This document shows, piece after piece, positions 1 to 8,600 of a DNA stretch of 10,591 bases. The number at the start of each line of letters is the position of its first letter. Position 1 is the first letter of the stretch. This DNA is from Candidatus Zixiibacteriota bacterium (lineage in GTDB: Bacteria; Zixibacteria; MSB-5A5; CAIYYT01), in the NCBI GenBank assembly GCA_023134875.1, contig JAGLUH010000258.1, forward strand, positions 1 through 10,591, given 5' to 3'. The position numbers and the translations under genes were made by a program. Under the pieces are notes generated by a model. That model did no database searches, was not told where the DNA came from, and was given only the letters and a program-made list of their open reading frames with translations.

Positions 1-41
1 GCAAACTGACAGTTTCGTAGTTCTACCGGCGTAATCGGCAT
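1..41 (-). CDS. divIVA: Probable DivIVA-domain protein, N-terminal 13 codons only
   Basis: Only the start of this gene lies in the window. The minus strand reads ATG at 41 and translates as MPITPVELRNCQF before running off the edge. The sequence shows a strong Shine-Dalgarno (GGAGG, about 8 nt before the ATG) placed 26 bp after the yggS stop. The pattern M-x-ITP-x-E-(I/L)-R-x-x-x-F is how DivIVA-family proteins begin, just before their conserved RGYD-type segment. DivIVA proteins are coiled-coil scaffolds that bind curved membrane and organise septum or pole functions. A yggS-divIVA neighbourhood is well known in several phyla, which supports the call. Thirteen residues are too few for certainty; the next codons should give a (K/R)-x-x-RGYD motif if it is right. 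Confidence 0.55.
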   Translation of the reverse strand, partial: MPITPVELRNCQF

Positions 42-66
42 AACAGTATCCTCCACCAGGAAGGTT

Positions 67-768
67 TCAGGTCGCCCGTGGGCCAAAAAGAGCGCGACCG
101 ATGCGAATCATGTTGGCGCCTGCCTCAATGGCCAGTTCATAATCGTCGCTCATTCCCATTGATAATATGTTAAAACTTTCCCGTTCACGGTGAGCCGACT
201 TGATTTCTCCGAACAGCTTTCTCACCATATTATAAACAGAGCGAATCAGATCGGGATCACTGGTCAGCGGGCCGATAGTCATCAATCCGCTCAGTTCCAG
301 ATGTTCCATCTTAGATACCCTATCGGCAGCAGCCATTATCTCCTGCGGATTGAATCCCGACTTTTGCGACTCACCGGAAGCATTGACCTGCAGCAAAACC
401 TGGCATCGCTTCCGGAGTCGGGCCGCTTCCGCATCGATAAGTTCCGCCAGCCTCACCGAATCAACCGACTGAATAACATCAAAGAGACCAACTGCTTTCC
501 TGACCTTATTTGACTGCAAATGACCGATCATGTGCAGCCGGCAGGCCGGTTTGGAGTCGCTGTATTTCTGTGCCGCTTCCTGTACCCGGCTTTCACCGAT
601 CTCAGTAAAGCCCAGTTTGATAACTTGCTCTACCTCAGCCAGGGAATGGGTCTTGGCGACGGCGACGATAGTTATCTCTTCAGCCTGGCGGCCGCAGGCT
701 CTGGCAGCCTTCTCCACCTGCGCTCTGACCCTCTCGCAGCGTTGCCGCAACGGAGCAGTCGTATCCAT
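67..768 (-). CDS. yggS: YggS/PLPBP family pyridoxal-phosphate homeostasis protein
   Basis: This 233-residue protein binds pyridoxal 5'-phosphate in the cytosol and buffers B6 vitamers and amino acid pools; it has no established enzymatic reaction. It is a single TIM-barrel domain of the usual family length. The PLP-binding lysine is K39 in the strand VAVAKTHS. Other family blocks are present: IGHLQSNK (81-88), GLMTIG (161-166), SMGMSDDYELAIEAG (203-217), which contacts the cofactor phosphate, and RIGRALFG (222-229). At 58-60 it has GES where most members have GEN, a mild deviation. The ATG at 768 gives the expected N-terminus but has no Shine-Dalgarno; a promoter-like TATAAT ends only 10 nt upstream, so it may also be translated from a nearly leaderless transcript. 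It sits 72 bp after the receiver gene and 26 bp before the probable divIVA gene. Confidence 0.96.
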   Translation of the reverse strand: MDTTAPLRQRCERVRAQVEKAARACGRQAEEITIVAVAKTHSLAEVEQVIKLGFTEIGESRVQEAAQKYSDSKPACRLHMIGHLQSNKVRKAVGLFDVIQSVDSVRLAELIDAEAARLRKRCQVLLQVNASGESQKSGFNPQEIMAAADRVSKMEHLELSGLMTIGPLTSDPDLIRSVYNMVRKLFGEIKSAHRERESFNILSMGMSDDYELAIEAGANMIRIGRALFGPRAT

Positions 769-778
769 ACAGCTTGAG

Positions 779-807
779 ATTATACACTAAAGGGGAGCGA
801 CACGCAA
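779..807 (-). promoter_or_regulatory. Candidate internal sigma70-type promoter for yggS
   Basis: Read on the minus strand, TTGCGT (807-802) and a perfect TATAAT (784-779) are separated by exactly 17 bp. The predicted transcription start would fall around 772, only a few bases before the yggS ATG at 768, giving a leaderless or near-leaderless message. This is consistent with no Shine-Dalgarno being visible before that ATG. The -35 box is weak (3 of 6 consensus positions), so the call rests mainly on the -10 box and the spacing. Confidence 0.45.
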
Positions 808-840
808 CCAAAAGTTGGGAGGGACGTTACCTCGGGCAGG

Positions 841-1200
841 TTACAAGTGTTGGTCAAGCACCGATTTGATGTCAGTCATTTTGAAGGGCTTATTGATAAA
901 ACCGTCGGCCAGACCATCGACCACCTTACCCTCGTGGCTGGCCAGATGGAAACCCGAGATTACGACCACTGGCAGGGAATGCCGCTTCTGTTTAATTGCC
1001 CGCAGCAACTCGACACCAGACATGTTCGGCATCTTCAGGTCTGTAATGACCAGCGAGAACTCTTCATTCTCAAGCAGTCGCAGGGCAGTCTCGCCATCGG
1101 TTGACGCTTTGCTGGGCACATCGAGGACCTCCAGCATCTCTGCCAGCAGCGATGCCATGTTCGGATTGTCATCAACAATTAGGATCTTTTTTTCAGCCAT
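841..1200 (-). CDS. Stand-alone response-regulator receiver (CheY-like)
   Basis: This 119-residue protein is a single REC domain with no output domain, so it must act by protein contact, as CheY or Spo0F do. The full phosphorylation machinery is visible: acidic pair D10/D11 in ILIVDD, phospho-acceptor D54 in VITDLKMP, the switch residue S82 in VVISGF, and the invariant lysine K104 in the NKPF motif. The domain ends right after helix 5, so it is complete. The ATG at 1200 lies 28 bp after the hflX stop, with GAGGA somewhat far upstream (about 12 nt) and AAGG nearer. It is co-directional with hflX and yggS, but no histidine kinase is in the window, so its kinase and target are unknown. The family call is firm; the function is not inferable. 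Confidence 0.93.
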   Translation of the reverse strand: MAEKKILIVDDNPNMASLLAEMLEVLDVPSKASTDGETALRLLENEEFSLVITDLKMPNMSGVELLRAIKQKRHSLPVVVISGFHLASHEGKVVDGLADGFINKPFKMTDIKSVLDQHL

Positions 1201-1228
1201 CAGCCTTAGTCTTCCTCACCCGCTTCTT

Positions 1229-2341
1229 TTAGTTTCGTATATGTTTGTCGACATATTTTGTCAGGAATTTGAGCAATTTGTCGAGCCCGTAACCGGTTTT
1301 AGCGGAGACTACATAAGCCTCCTGCGGGCCCAGTTTACTGTCGATTACCGGCAAATCGTCGCCTTCCAGAAGATCGCATTTGTTTAGCAACACCAGTCTG
1401 GCAATATCACCGGCACCGATATCGCCCAGTACCTCACATGTTCTGCGGTAATGCTCTTCGGAATTGCTGTGCGAAATGTCGACGACGTGGAGCAGCAAAT
1501 CGGCGTATCTCACCTCATCTAACGTTGATGCGAATGAGGCAACCAGTTCGTGAGGGAGTTTCCTGACAAAGCCGACAGTATCGGCGATCACCACCTTCTT
1601 TTGATTATCCGTTGGCAGAAAACGAGTTACAGCATCCAAAGTGCAAAAGAGACGATCATCTGTCCAGACACCCGCCCTGGTCAGGTAGTTGAACAGAGTC
1701 GACTTGCCGCCGTTGGTGTAGCCCACCAGAGCTATCTTGAAAACATCGAGTCGCTTTTTTCGCTGTGTTTCCCGCTGCGTCTTGATTTTCGTCAACTTCC
1801 GTTTCAGATGGGCGATCTTGATTCCGATCTGCCGGCGGTCTGATTCCAACTGGGTTTCACCCGGCCCCCTCGTACCGATACCGCCTGCGTGTCGGGTCAG
1901 ATGGCTCCACATCCGTGTCAGTCGTGGCAGCAGGTATTGCAGTTGCGCCAGTTCCACCTGGACTCTGGCTTCACGGGAACGGGCACGTCGGGCGAAGATG
2001 TCGAGAATCAGGTTGCCCCTATCGAGTACCTTGGTATCAAGACTCGATTCCAGATTCCTGACCTGGGCGGGACTGAGCTTTTCATCGAAAATCACCAGGT
2101 CAGCTTCCCGTTCCCGCTGGAGTTGATTCAGCTCCTCCAGCTTGCCGCTGCCGATGTAGTGACGGCTGTCGGGTCGCTCCCGCTTCTGGATGATACTGCC
2201 GACAACCTCGGCTTCAGCCGAAAAAACCAACTCCTCCAGTTCCGCCAGTGATTCGGCAAAGGTGGTGTCGTCGACCCCACGTAACTGTACGCCCACCAGA
2301 ATCGCTTTTTCTCTCTCTTCTCTGTTGTCGAATATGGCCAA
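1229..2341 (-). CDS. hflX: HflX ribosome-splitting GTPase
   Basis: HflX binds the 50S subunit and uses GTP to split stalled or stressed 70S ribosomes. The protein is 370 residues. The N-terminal HflX nucleotide-binding-like domain (about 1-145) is followed by the family hallmark GGIGTRGPGETQLE (153-166) and a basic coiled-coil linker (about 167-198). The Ras-like G domain then shows G1 GYTNGGKS (207-214), G2 LFCTLDAVTR (231-240), G3 DTVGF (254-258), G4 NKCD (320-323) and G5 SAK (346-348). G1 has GGKS where AGKS is usual, which still satisfies the P-loop. The C-terminus is short, ending soon after the G domain. The start codon is TTG at 2341, with GAGGG about 10 nt upstream inside the end of the rqcP-like gene, so it is probably translationally coupled to that gene. 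Confidence 0.96.
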   Translation of the reverse strand: MAIFDNREEREKAILVGVQLRGVDDTTFAESLAELEELVFSAEAEVVGSIIQKRERPDSRHYIGSGKLEELNQLQREREADLVIFDEKLSPAQVRNLESSLDTKVLDRGNLILDIFARRARSREARVQVELAQLQYLLPRLTRMWSHLTRHAGGIGTRGPGETQLESDRRQIGIKIAHLKRKLTKIKTQRETQRKKRLDVFKIALVGYTNGGKSTLFNYLTRAGVWTDDRLFCTLDAVTRFLPTDNQKKVVIADTVGFVRKLPHELVASFASTLDEVRYADLLLHVVDISHSNSEEHYRRTCEVLGDIGAGDIARLVLLNKCDLLEGDDLPVIDSKLGPQEAYVVSAKTGYGLDKLLKFLTKYVDKHIRN

Positions 2342-2344
2342 CCG

Positions 2345-2614
2345 CTACAAGCCCTCGTGGAAATGCTCCTCTGAGGTGAGCTTGATATATTGATCGCGAG
2401 ATTCTTTCTTCACATTACCGGAAGGTATCTGCAGAATCGTATAGGTACAAAGCTTAGTGGGAAACTTGACTGAAAGGATATCCTCAGCGGCAACGGCCTG
2501 CGCCGGCTTGACTTTTCTGCCATTAAGCTGCACTGCCCCGTTATCGCAAAGAGTTTTAGCTATTGATCGACGCTTGACCACCCCAACTTTTTGCAGGAAT
2601 TGGTCTATCCTCAT
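2345..2614 (-). CDS. rqcP: RqcP/Hsp15-like S4-domain RNA-binding protein
   Basis: This 89-residue basic protein is almost entirely an S4 RNA-binding domain (about 1-60). It begins MRIDQFLQKVGVVKRR and continues through the S4 core with DNGAVQLNGRKVKP (24-37), then a short charged tail. The length and order match RqcP (YabO), which stabilises peptidyl-tRNA on split 50S subunits while RqcH adds C-terminal alanine tails; proteobacterial Hsp15 is the longer relative of about 130 residues. The start ATG (2614) follows the surA stop directly (TGA then ATG), and the stop is 3 bp before the hflX TTG start, so all three are probably co-translated. Adjacency to hflX, which generates free 50S subunits, fits a ribosome quality-control role. 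RqcP is preferred over Hsp15 on length, but the two are hard to separate by eye. Confidence 0.82.
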   Translation of the reverse strand: MRIDQFLQKVGVVKRRSIAKTLCDNGAVQLNGRKVKPAQAVAAEDILSVKFPTKLCTYTILQIPSGNVKKESRDQYIKLTSEEHFHEGL

Positions 2615-3907
2615 TCACTCTTCCCGCAGTTCCAGGTAGACCTTCTCTTTCATCTCAGCGACGACAGCGGCGATAACCGAACCCGACTTCCGCTGCCGCG
2701 CATATTCCTTGACAATATCCCAGTCCTCCTCAAGCGAGAAGGGTCGGGTCTCGCTGCGGTCGAGCACCTTGAGAATCAATAAACCCTCCTCAGCCCAGAT
2801 AGGCTGACTGATGCCGCCCACTGCAAGTCCCTCAGTTCCATCACGATAGACCGGTGGAAGATTGTCAATCGCCAGCCAGCCCAGCTCGCCGAAGGTAGCC
2901 TTGTTGCTTTCGTCATCGGAATATTCCTTGACCATCGAACCCCAGTCGGCGCCCTCATTAAGCTGCGTAACCAGATCAGCAGCAAAATCGGCGATTCTGG
3001 CTGAATCACTGGCGACCGGTTTGTCCATCAGGAGAATATGTTTGCAGTGGAAAGACTCTACGCTTTTTTCTACCAGTTTTACTATATGAAAACCAAGACT
3101 GGTTCTGACTACTCCGGAGACACCATCTGGCGCCAATGCCAGTGCTGCCTTTTCAATCTCCGGCAGTAAATCTCCCTTGTGGAATGAACCGATATCGCCG
3201 CCCGAGGGAGCGGAATTATCGTCCGAATGGAGCTTCGCCAACTCCTCGAACGATTCGCCCTCCTTTATTCTGACCGCCAATGATTCGGCAAGTTCTCGCA
3301 ACGAATCCTGCGCTACCTCGGCGCTTTTCAGCCTGAGAAGAATGCGCGCCAGCTTGACGGAACGGGGATGTTCGGGAAAACTATCCTGATAGGTCTCAAA
3401 AAACTCCTCAACCTCTCTCTTGGTTACCGAGACCTTACTCAGCAGCCGGCTGATCAGCCGCTCTTTGTAAATCTGCTCGGTAATTTGCTGCCGTAACGAC
3501 ACTTTAAGATCGCGAAAAGTCAACCCTTCGGCGGCAAGTTGCTCATTAAACGCCTTCGGAGAGGCAAAGCGACTCTGCAATTCCTCGATGCGCTGGTTGA
3601 AGGCCGCCTCAATCTCATCATCACTGACAACAATCGTGGTATCCTCTTTTGCCTTGACTAAGATGAGACGATCGTTAATCATCTCCGCCAACAACTCACG
3701 CTTGAGCGTCGCCAGCTTCTCATTGTCAGCCAGCTTGATCCCCGACTGAACCGCGTAAATCTGCACCTGATAGTCAAGCTCGCTGGCGAGGATTATCTTG
3801 TCGCCGACAACAGCGACAATATTATCAACTCGCTCCCAAGCCGATAAGCGGCAGAAACAGATCGCGACCAGAAGCAGGGTCAACGGCAGTAGTTTAGCTC
3901 TCTTCAT
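2615..3907 (-). CDS. surA: SurA-like periplasmic chaperone, two parvulin domains
   Basis: A 430-residue exported protein resembling SurA, the chaperone that escorts outer-membrane proteins across the periplasm. Residues 1-23 form a signal peptide (basic MKRAK, then a leucine-rich core), followed by the typical SurA N-domain opening NIVAVVGDKIILASELD (29-45). Two parvulin-type domains follow at about 183-281 and 286-384, then a C-terminal helix. In domain 1 the first conserved histidine is Arg188 (KLARILL) while His274 (GFHIV) is kept; in domain 2 His290 (KHILL) is kept but the second is Leu377. Neither domain therefore has the full histidine pair, favouring chaperoning over catalysis. The ATG at 3907 is chosen because it begins a clean signal peptide and has AGGT 7 nt upstream; a TTG at 3922 would add five residues. 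It overlaps the preceding isomerase gene by 14 bp. Confidence 0.88.
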   Translation of the reverse strand: MKRAKLLPLTLLLVAICFCRLSAWERVDNIVAVVGDKIILASELDYQVQIYAVQSGIKLADNEKLATLKRELLAEMINDRLILVKAKEDTTIVVSDDEIEAAFNQRIEELQSRFASPKAFNEQLAAEGLTFRDLKVSLRQQITEQIYKERLISRLLSKVSVTKREVEEFFETYQDSFPEHPRSVKLARILLRLKSAEVAQDSLRELAESLAVRIKEGESFEELAKLHSDDNSAPSGGDIGSFHKGDLLPEIEKAALALAPDGVSGVVRTSLGFHIVKLVEKSVESFHCKHILLMDKPVASDSARIADFAADLVTQLNEGADWGSMVKEYSDDESNKATFGELGWLAIDNLPPVYRDGTEGLAVGGISQPIWAEEGLLILKVLDRSETRPFSLEEDWDIVKEYARQRKSGSVIAAVVAEMKEKVYLELREE

Positions 3908-5603
3908 ATTTCGACCTGCCAATTGACTTCTTGATTACATCTTCGAAAATCTGGATGTCGCTTTCCGCCCGCCGTTTCTCCAGCCAGTCGGCGGTAACAT
4001 TATTGCGCTTTAAGTTCAATATCTGCGATTTCACATCACGGGCGCACTCTTCCAAGGGACGTATTTTTGCCTGAGTGGCGTCTATCAGTTGTATGATGGA
4101 ATAGTTACCGCGTCCATTCTTAACTACCGGTGACACCCCTCCCACATCGAGGTTTCTGGCGGCATGGTAAAGAGAAGGAGCTTCATAACTGGCGATCATT
4201 CCCAGATCACCCTTCTTCTCCCGGTACCCGGGGCGAATGGTGTATTGGGCGGCCAACTCTGCAAAATCAGCCCCCGCCTCGATTTCTTGCAGTAAATCCT
4301 TCAGCAACTCCAGCGAGTCCTGCTCAATCTCCCGGAGATGATACTGCGGCTCGGTCATGAAATCCTCGAGATGCGAATTGTAGTATTCCGTGATCTCATC
4401 GTCGTTCGTATCGATATCGCGCGTCAGCACCGTGCGGGAGAACTTCTCCACCATCATCCCCTCCTTGAACGTTCTCACTATTTGCCGGTACTCATCGGTG
4501 TCTTCAAGATTGCGCTCTTCCGCCTCAAACTCCATGATGTTGGCAAGTTCGAGCTGGAAGATGATTTTCTTGAGGCTGTCATGGTCGGCGAAGTGGGGGC
4601 GATAAAACTCCTGGATATTGCTGATCTTTCTCAGATAGTCTGCCAGGGTAAGTTCGCCGCCGGTATAGGTCGCCAGTACCATCTCCTGCTCGAACGGTTG
4701 CAACTGATCGATATCGGGAAAGTAATTGTCGGGGCGGGGCACCCCCCCCACCGAATCGGGATAGAACATAGTCAGCTTCTCCAGGATCAGGTCGGTGGCC
4801 TCGCCGTTAATCTGGACATCCGCCTTTTTCTCCATCTTGTTCCAGAATTCCAATTCCGCAGCGCTGGTTTTACGCTGGCGAAGTATCTCGCGGGCGAAGA
4901 AGCGCGTTTCCTCGCTTTTCGGCAGATTGCTCGGGCGTGTATCCTCATGCCTGATAATATGCCAGCCATAGCCGGTCCGCACCGGTTGGGACATCGCACC
5001 GATTTCAAGATCGAAAGCTACCTCCCGAAATTCCGGCGCCAGTTGAGCAGCCCAACTGACAAAACCGAGGTCGCCGCCCTTGACGGCAGAGGATTGATCC
5101 AGAGAAAGGGCGCGGGCGATCATCCCGAAGTCAGCACCACTTAAGATTTCCTCATAGGCGCTGTCTGCTTCCTCCTCAGTAGCAACGAGAATATGACTAA
5201 GCCGGAATTCATTGGCCGCCTTCTCCAGGAACTCATCAAGTTCCCTTTCGCTCACTTCCGTTTTGGGCATCACTTCCTGGCGATACAACCCGTCAAAGAG
5301 GAATCTCGATCGTTGCGATATTACGATCTTGACTAGTTCCGGGTCGAGATCAAGGCCTCTCTCATAAGCCGCCGCCAGCAACAGGTGATAATCAATCAGG
5401 CTGTCAACAGCCATTAGCTTGGCGTCGAATTCCGCATCAGCCGAAGGAAACTGGGTGCCCAACCTTTCAAAGTAGTTATTAATCAGCGAAACAGCCAGCT
5501 TCTCACCATTAACAACCGCCACCGTATCCGGCGAGGAGCCGCAACCAATGAAAAGCAGACCACAAACCAACAGGAACGATAACAACTCTACTGCACGTTT
5601 CAT
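3894..5603 (-). CDS. PpiC-type peptidyl-prolyl isomerase lipoprotein, two parvulin domains
   Basis: A 569-residue exported lipoprotein expected to assist folding in the periplasm. The N-terminus is MKRAVELL, a hydrophobic core and a lipobox LFIGC (17-21), with Cys21 as the lipidated residue, followed by GSS. Next is a SurA/PrsA-like helical region, then parvulin domain 1 (about 133-223) with both conserved histidines, His137 (LSHILV) and His215 (GWHII). A long helical middle (about 224-415) leads to a second, degenerate parvulin domain (about 418-510), with Arg424 and Ser502 in place of the histidines. The ATG at 5603 is chosen because it begins the signal peptide and has GAGGT 7 nt upstream; the open frame extends further but encodes no sensible leader. 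The gene lies 80 bp after mfd with no visible terminator and overlaps surA. It resembles PrsA/PpiD-like isomerases but fits no single named gene. Confidence 0.88.
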   Translation of the reverse strand: MKRAVELLSFLLVCGLLFIGCGSSPDTVAVVNGEKLAVSLINNYFERLGTQFPSADAEFDAKLMAVDSLIDYHLLLAAAYERGLDLDPELVKIVISQRSRFLFDGLYRQEVMPKTEVSERELDEFLEKAANEFRLSHILVATEEEADSAYEEILSGADFGMIARALSLDQSSAVKGGDLGFVSWAAQLAPEFREVAFDLEIGAMSQPVRTGYGWHIIRHEDTRPSNLPKSEETRFFAREILRQRKTSAAELEFWNKMEKKADVQINGEATDLILEKLTMFYPDSVGGVPRPDNYFPDIDQLQPFEQEMVLATYTGGELTLADYLRKISNIQEFYRPHFADHDSLKKIIFQLELANIMEFEAEERNLEDTDEYRQIVRTFKEGMMVEKFSRTVLTRDIDTNDDEITEYYNSHLEDFMTEPQYHLREIEQDSLELLKDLLQEIEAGADFAELAAQYTIRPGYREKKGDLGMIASYEAPSLYHAARNLDVGGVSPVVKNGRGNYSIIQLIDATQAKIRPLEECARDVKSQILNLKRNNVTADWLEKRRAESDIQIFEDVIKKSIGRSKYEES

Positions 5604-5683
5604 CCTCAATACCTCATTTATTAATCTCTTACAAGCAAGCTGACGAATTGATCCCACTCGCCAGCATGATAACTTAGCTGAAT

Positions 5684-8600
5684 TCACAGCAATTGCAACA
5701 GCTTTTTGGTCTCTGCCGGAGGGCGAGAGCATTCCAGAGAGAAGGCCACTCTGATGGTAAAATCGCCAGTGGCATCAAACTCAATTACACCCTTAGCAGC
5801 GGCACAGAAACGTTCCACATCTTTCTTGCGCGGCTGCTGTCCGTTGTCGTAGACAAGAGTCAGTTTCCTCCCTCTCAGGTTGACGCGCGCGATCTTTCTT
5901 GTAGCCGCTGACAGCTTTACTGCCGCCAGGTCGAGCAGGTTCTCTACTGCCGTATCGAATTTACCGAAACGGTCGATCAATTCGGAACGAATTGAGTCCA
6001 ATTGCTCGATTTTAGTAACATCAGCAACCTTGCGATAGATTTCCACTCGCTGGGTGGAATCTTCGATATAGACGTCGGGAATGTAGATATCATCGTCGAA
6101 TTCCACCTTGACTTCCGGTATCCTGGTAACCGGCTCACCCTTGAGTTCAGCGACCGCCTCTTCCAGCAGGCGACAGTAGAGATCGAAACCGACTTCCTCA
6201 ATGAAACCGTGCTGCTGGGGGCCGAGCAGGTTTCCGGCACCCCTGATTTCCATGTCTTTCATGGCCAGATGGAAACCGCTGCCCAGTTCGGTGTGTTGCT
6301 CGATGGCTTTCAGCCGCTTGCGCGCGGTATCGGTCAGAAGTTTCACCGGCGGCACCAGCAGGTAGGCGAAAGCGCGATCGGTTGACCGTCCCACCCGTCC
6401 CCGCAGTTGATAAAGCTGAGCCAGACCGAAGCGATCGGCGCGGTTGATGACAATGGTATTTACCGACGGGATATCGATCCCGGACTCGATAATCGAAGTT
6501 GACAGCAGCACGTCGTAATCCTTCTCCAGGAAAGAGACCATCACTTCTTCCAGCTCCTGCTCCGGCATCTGGCCGTGAGCAACCGCTATGCGAATCGGTT
6601 TGAGAAGTTTGGCGAGGTAGTGATACATTGACACGATACTCTGGACGCGATTGTGAACGAAGTAGATCTGTCCCCGACGACCGATCTCGTCATGGATGGC
6701 ATCATGGATGATCTTGGGATCAAACTCGGCGATCTCGGTGACGATCGCCTGACGGAACTTGGGCGGTGTGTTGATCAGGGAAATATCCCTGACGCCAAGC
6801 AGGGACATGTGCAGAGTGCGCGGAATCGGCGTCGCCGACAGCGCGAGGCAATCAACCGTCGCCCGAATTTTCTTCAGTTTCTCCTTGTGCGCCACACCAA
6901 AACGGTGCTCTTCATCGATGACCAGCAAGCCGAGATCGGGGAAAACTACATCTTTGCCGAACAGGCGATGGGTGCCGATGACAACATCAACCTTTCCGTT
7001 CTTCAGGTCGGCGATGATTTCCCGTTGTTGTTTGCGGCTCTTGAAGCGGGAGAGCATTTCGATGCGGACGGGAAATTGCTGCAGACGGTCCCGGAAGGTG
7101 GCCAGGTGCTGCTGCGCCAGGATGGTCGTCGGCACCAGTACCGCCACCTGTTTATCGCAAGCCACCGCTTTCAGCGCCGCCCGGATCGCCACCTCGGTTT
7201 TACCGAAACCGACATCACCGCAAACGAGACGGTCAGTGGGCGTCGGCTTTTCCATATCTCTTTTAATGGCCTCGATGGCCATAAGCTGATCGGGGGTTTC
7301 TTCATAGGGAAAGGAAGCCTCCAATTCACGCATCCATTCGTTATCGGCGGCAAAAGTCAGCCCGGGACGCGATTTGCGCGCCGCATAGAGCTTGAGCAAC
7401 TCCTCCGCCATATCGGCGATAGCTTTCTTGGTGCGTGCCTTGATCTTCTCCCAACTCTTACCCCCCAGGCGTGTCAGGGTTGGCTTGCCATCCTTGCCGA
7501 CATATTTCTGCACGCGACCGAATTCCTCAATCGGGACATAAAGCCTGGCGTCTTCAGCATACTTGATCAACAGGCATTCTCGTCGCTGGTCACCTACCTT
7601 GATTTCCTCTAATCCCCGATAACGGCCGATACCATAGTCGATGTGCACGACAAAATCGCCGACCGAAAGGGCGTTGTAGGAGGAGATAGCCGTTCCTTCC
7701 TTGAATTTCGCTGTGCGCCGCCTGATAAAGCGACGTTCAAAGATCTGATGGTCGGTCAGCAGGATCAAATCGGTGTTGGCAAACTGAAAACCGGTTTGTA
7801 TCTGGCTGACCACGAAATGCACCGCGTCGGCGTACTCGCTCAACAGTTCACTCAAACGCTGCCGCTGCACCTCGTTCTCACTGATAATGAAAACACTCTG
7901 ATTCGCTGCCAGGTAATCGCGCAATGCCTGCCGCAGGAGCTTAATCTGCCCATTGAACGAGGGATGCTCCTTGATGCCGAAATTGATAGCCGCCGGAGTG
8001 GAACCGAGTCCGATCTCCTCGATGGCGTTACCCTGGTGGAATCGGTTGAGGATTTCCGTCGGCGGCAGACAAACTGAGTCGGGGCGGGGCGCCGTCGGTA
8101 GTCTATCGGTAAGCTGTTCGCGGAGATTTTCTGTCTCGGTGGCGATTCCTTCAAGTCTTGCCTTTATCAGGTCGGGGTCTCCCAGATAGATTCGAGTAGC
8201 GGTGGGAAGATAGTCAAACAGAAAGGTTCGCTTTTTATTGAACATAGACGCGATCCACTCCAGCCCGGGATAGCCGAATCCGCCCAGGCACTTGTCACAA
8301 ATCAGCTTCGCCGGCTCAGCGCCAAGGGCATCGATCTGCTCTTCCAGTTCAGTGTTGGTGAATACAATCTCACGGCGCGGTATAATCGCCATCTGGTCAA
8401 TAGACTCGAGCGAGCGTTGCGACAGCACGGAAAAGCTGCGTATCGATTCAATCAGGTCGCCGAAAAACTCACAACGTACCGGCTCGGTGGCAGTGAAAGG
8501 GAATACATCGAGAATTCCCCCTCGTACCGAGAAAGTACCGACCTCCTCGGTCATCGGTTTGCGTTCGTAGCCAATCCTGGTCAGCTTTGCGGTGATCTCC

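Noticed and set aside
4338..5144. Plus-strand open frame of 268 codons
   Set aside because: Antisense to the lipoprotein isomerase gene, which has a signal peptide, lipobox and parvulin motifs in its own frame. The opposite frame is a by-product of codon bias.
5604..5683. Separate promoter between mfd and the lipoprotein gene
   Set aside because: The best pair found on the minus strand (TTCGTC, 17 bp, TTAATA) is weak in both boxes, and no terminator follows mfd, so read-through is simpler.
5604..5732. Longer N-terminus for the lipoprotein isomerase from a start at 5732
   Set aside because: It would put 43 residues before the signal peptide and lipobox and would overlap the mfd end. The ATG at 5603 has a proper GAGGT site.
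6653..7612. Long plus-strand open frame (319 codons)
   Set aside because: It lies entirely antisense to the mfd motor region, whose motifs are intact. Its translation shows no recognisable domain and no ribosome-binding site.
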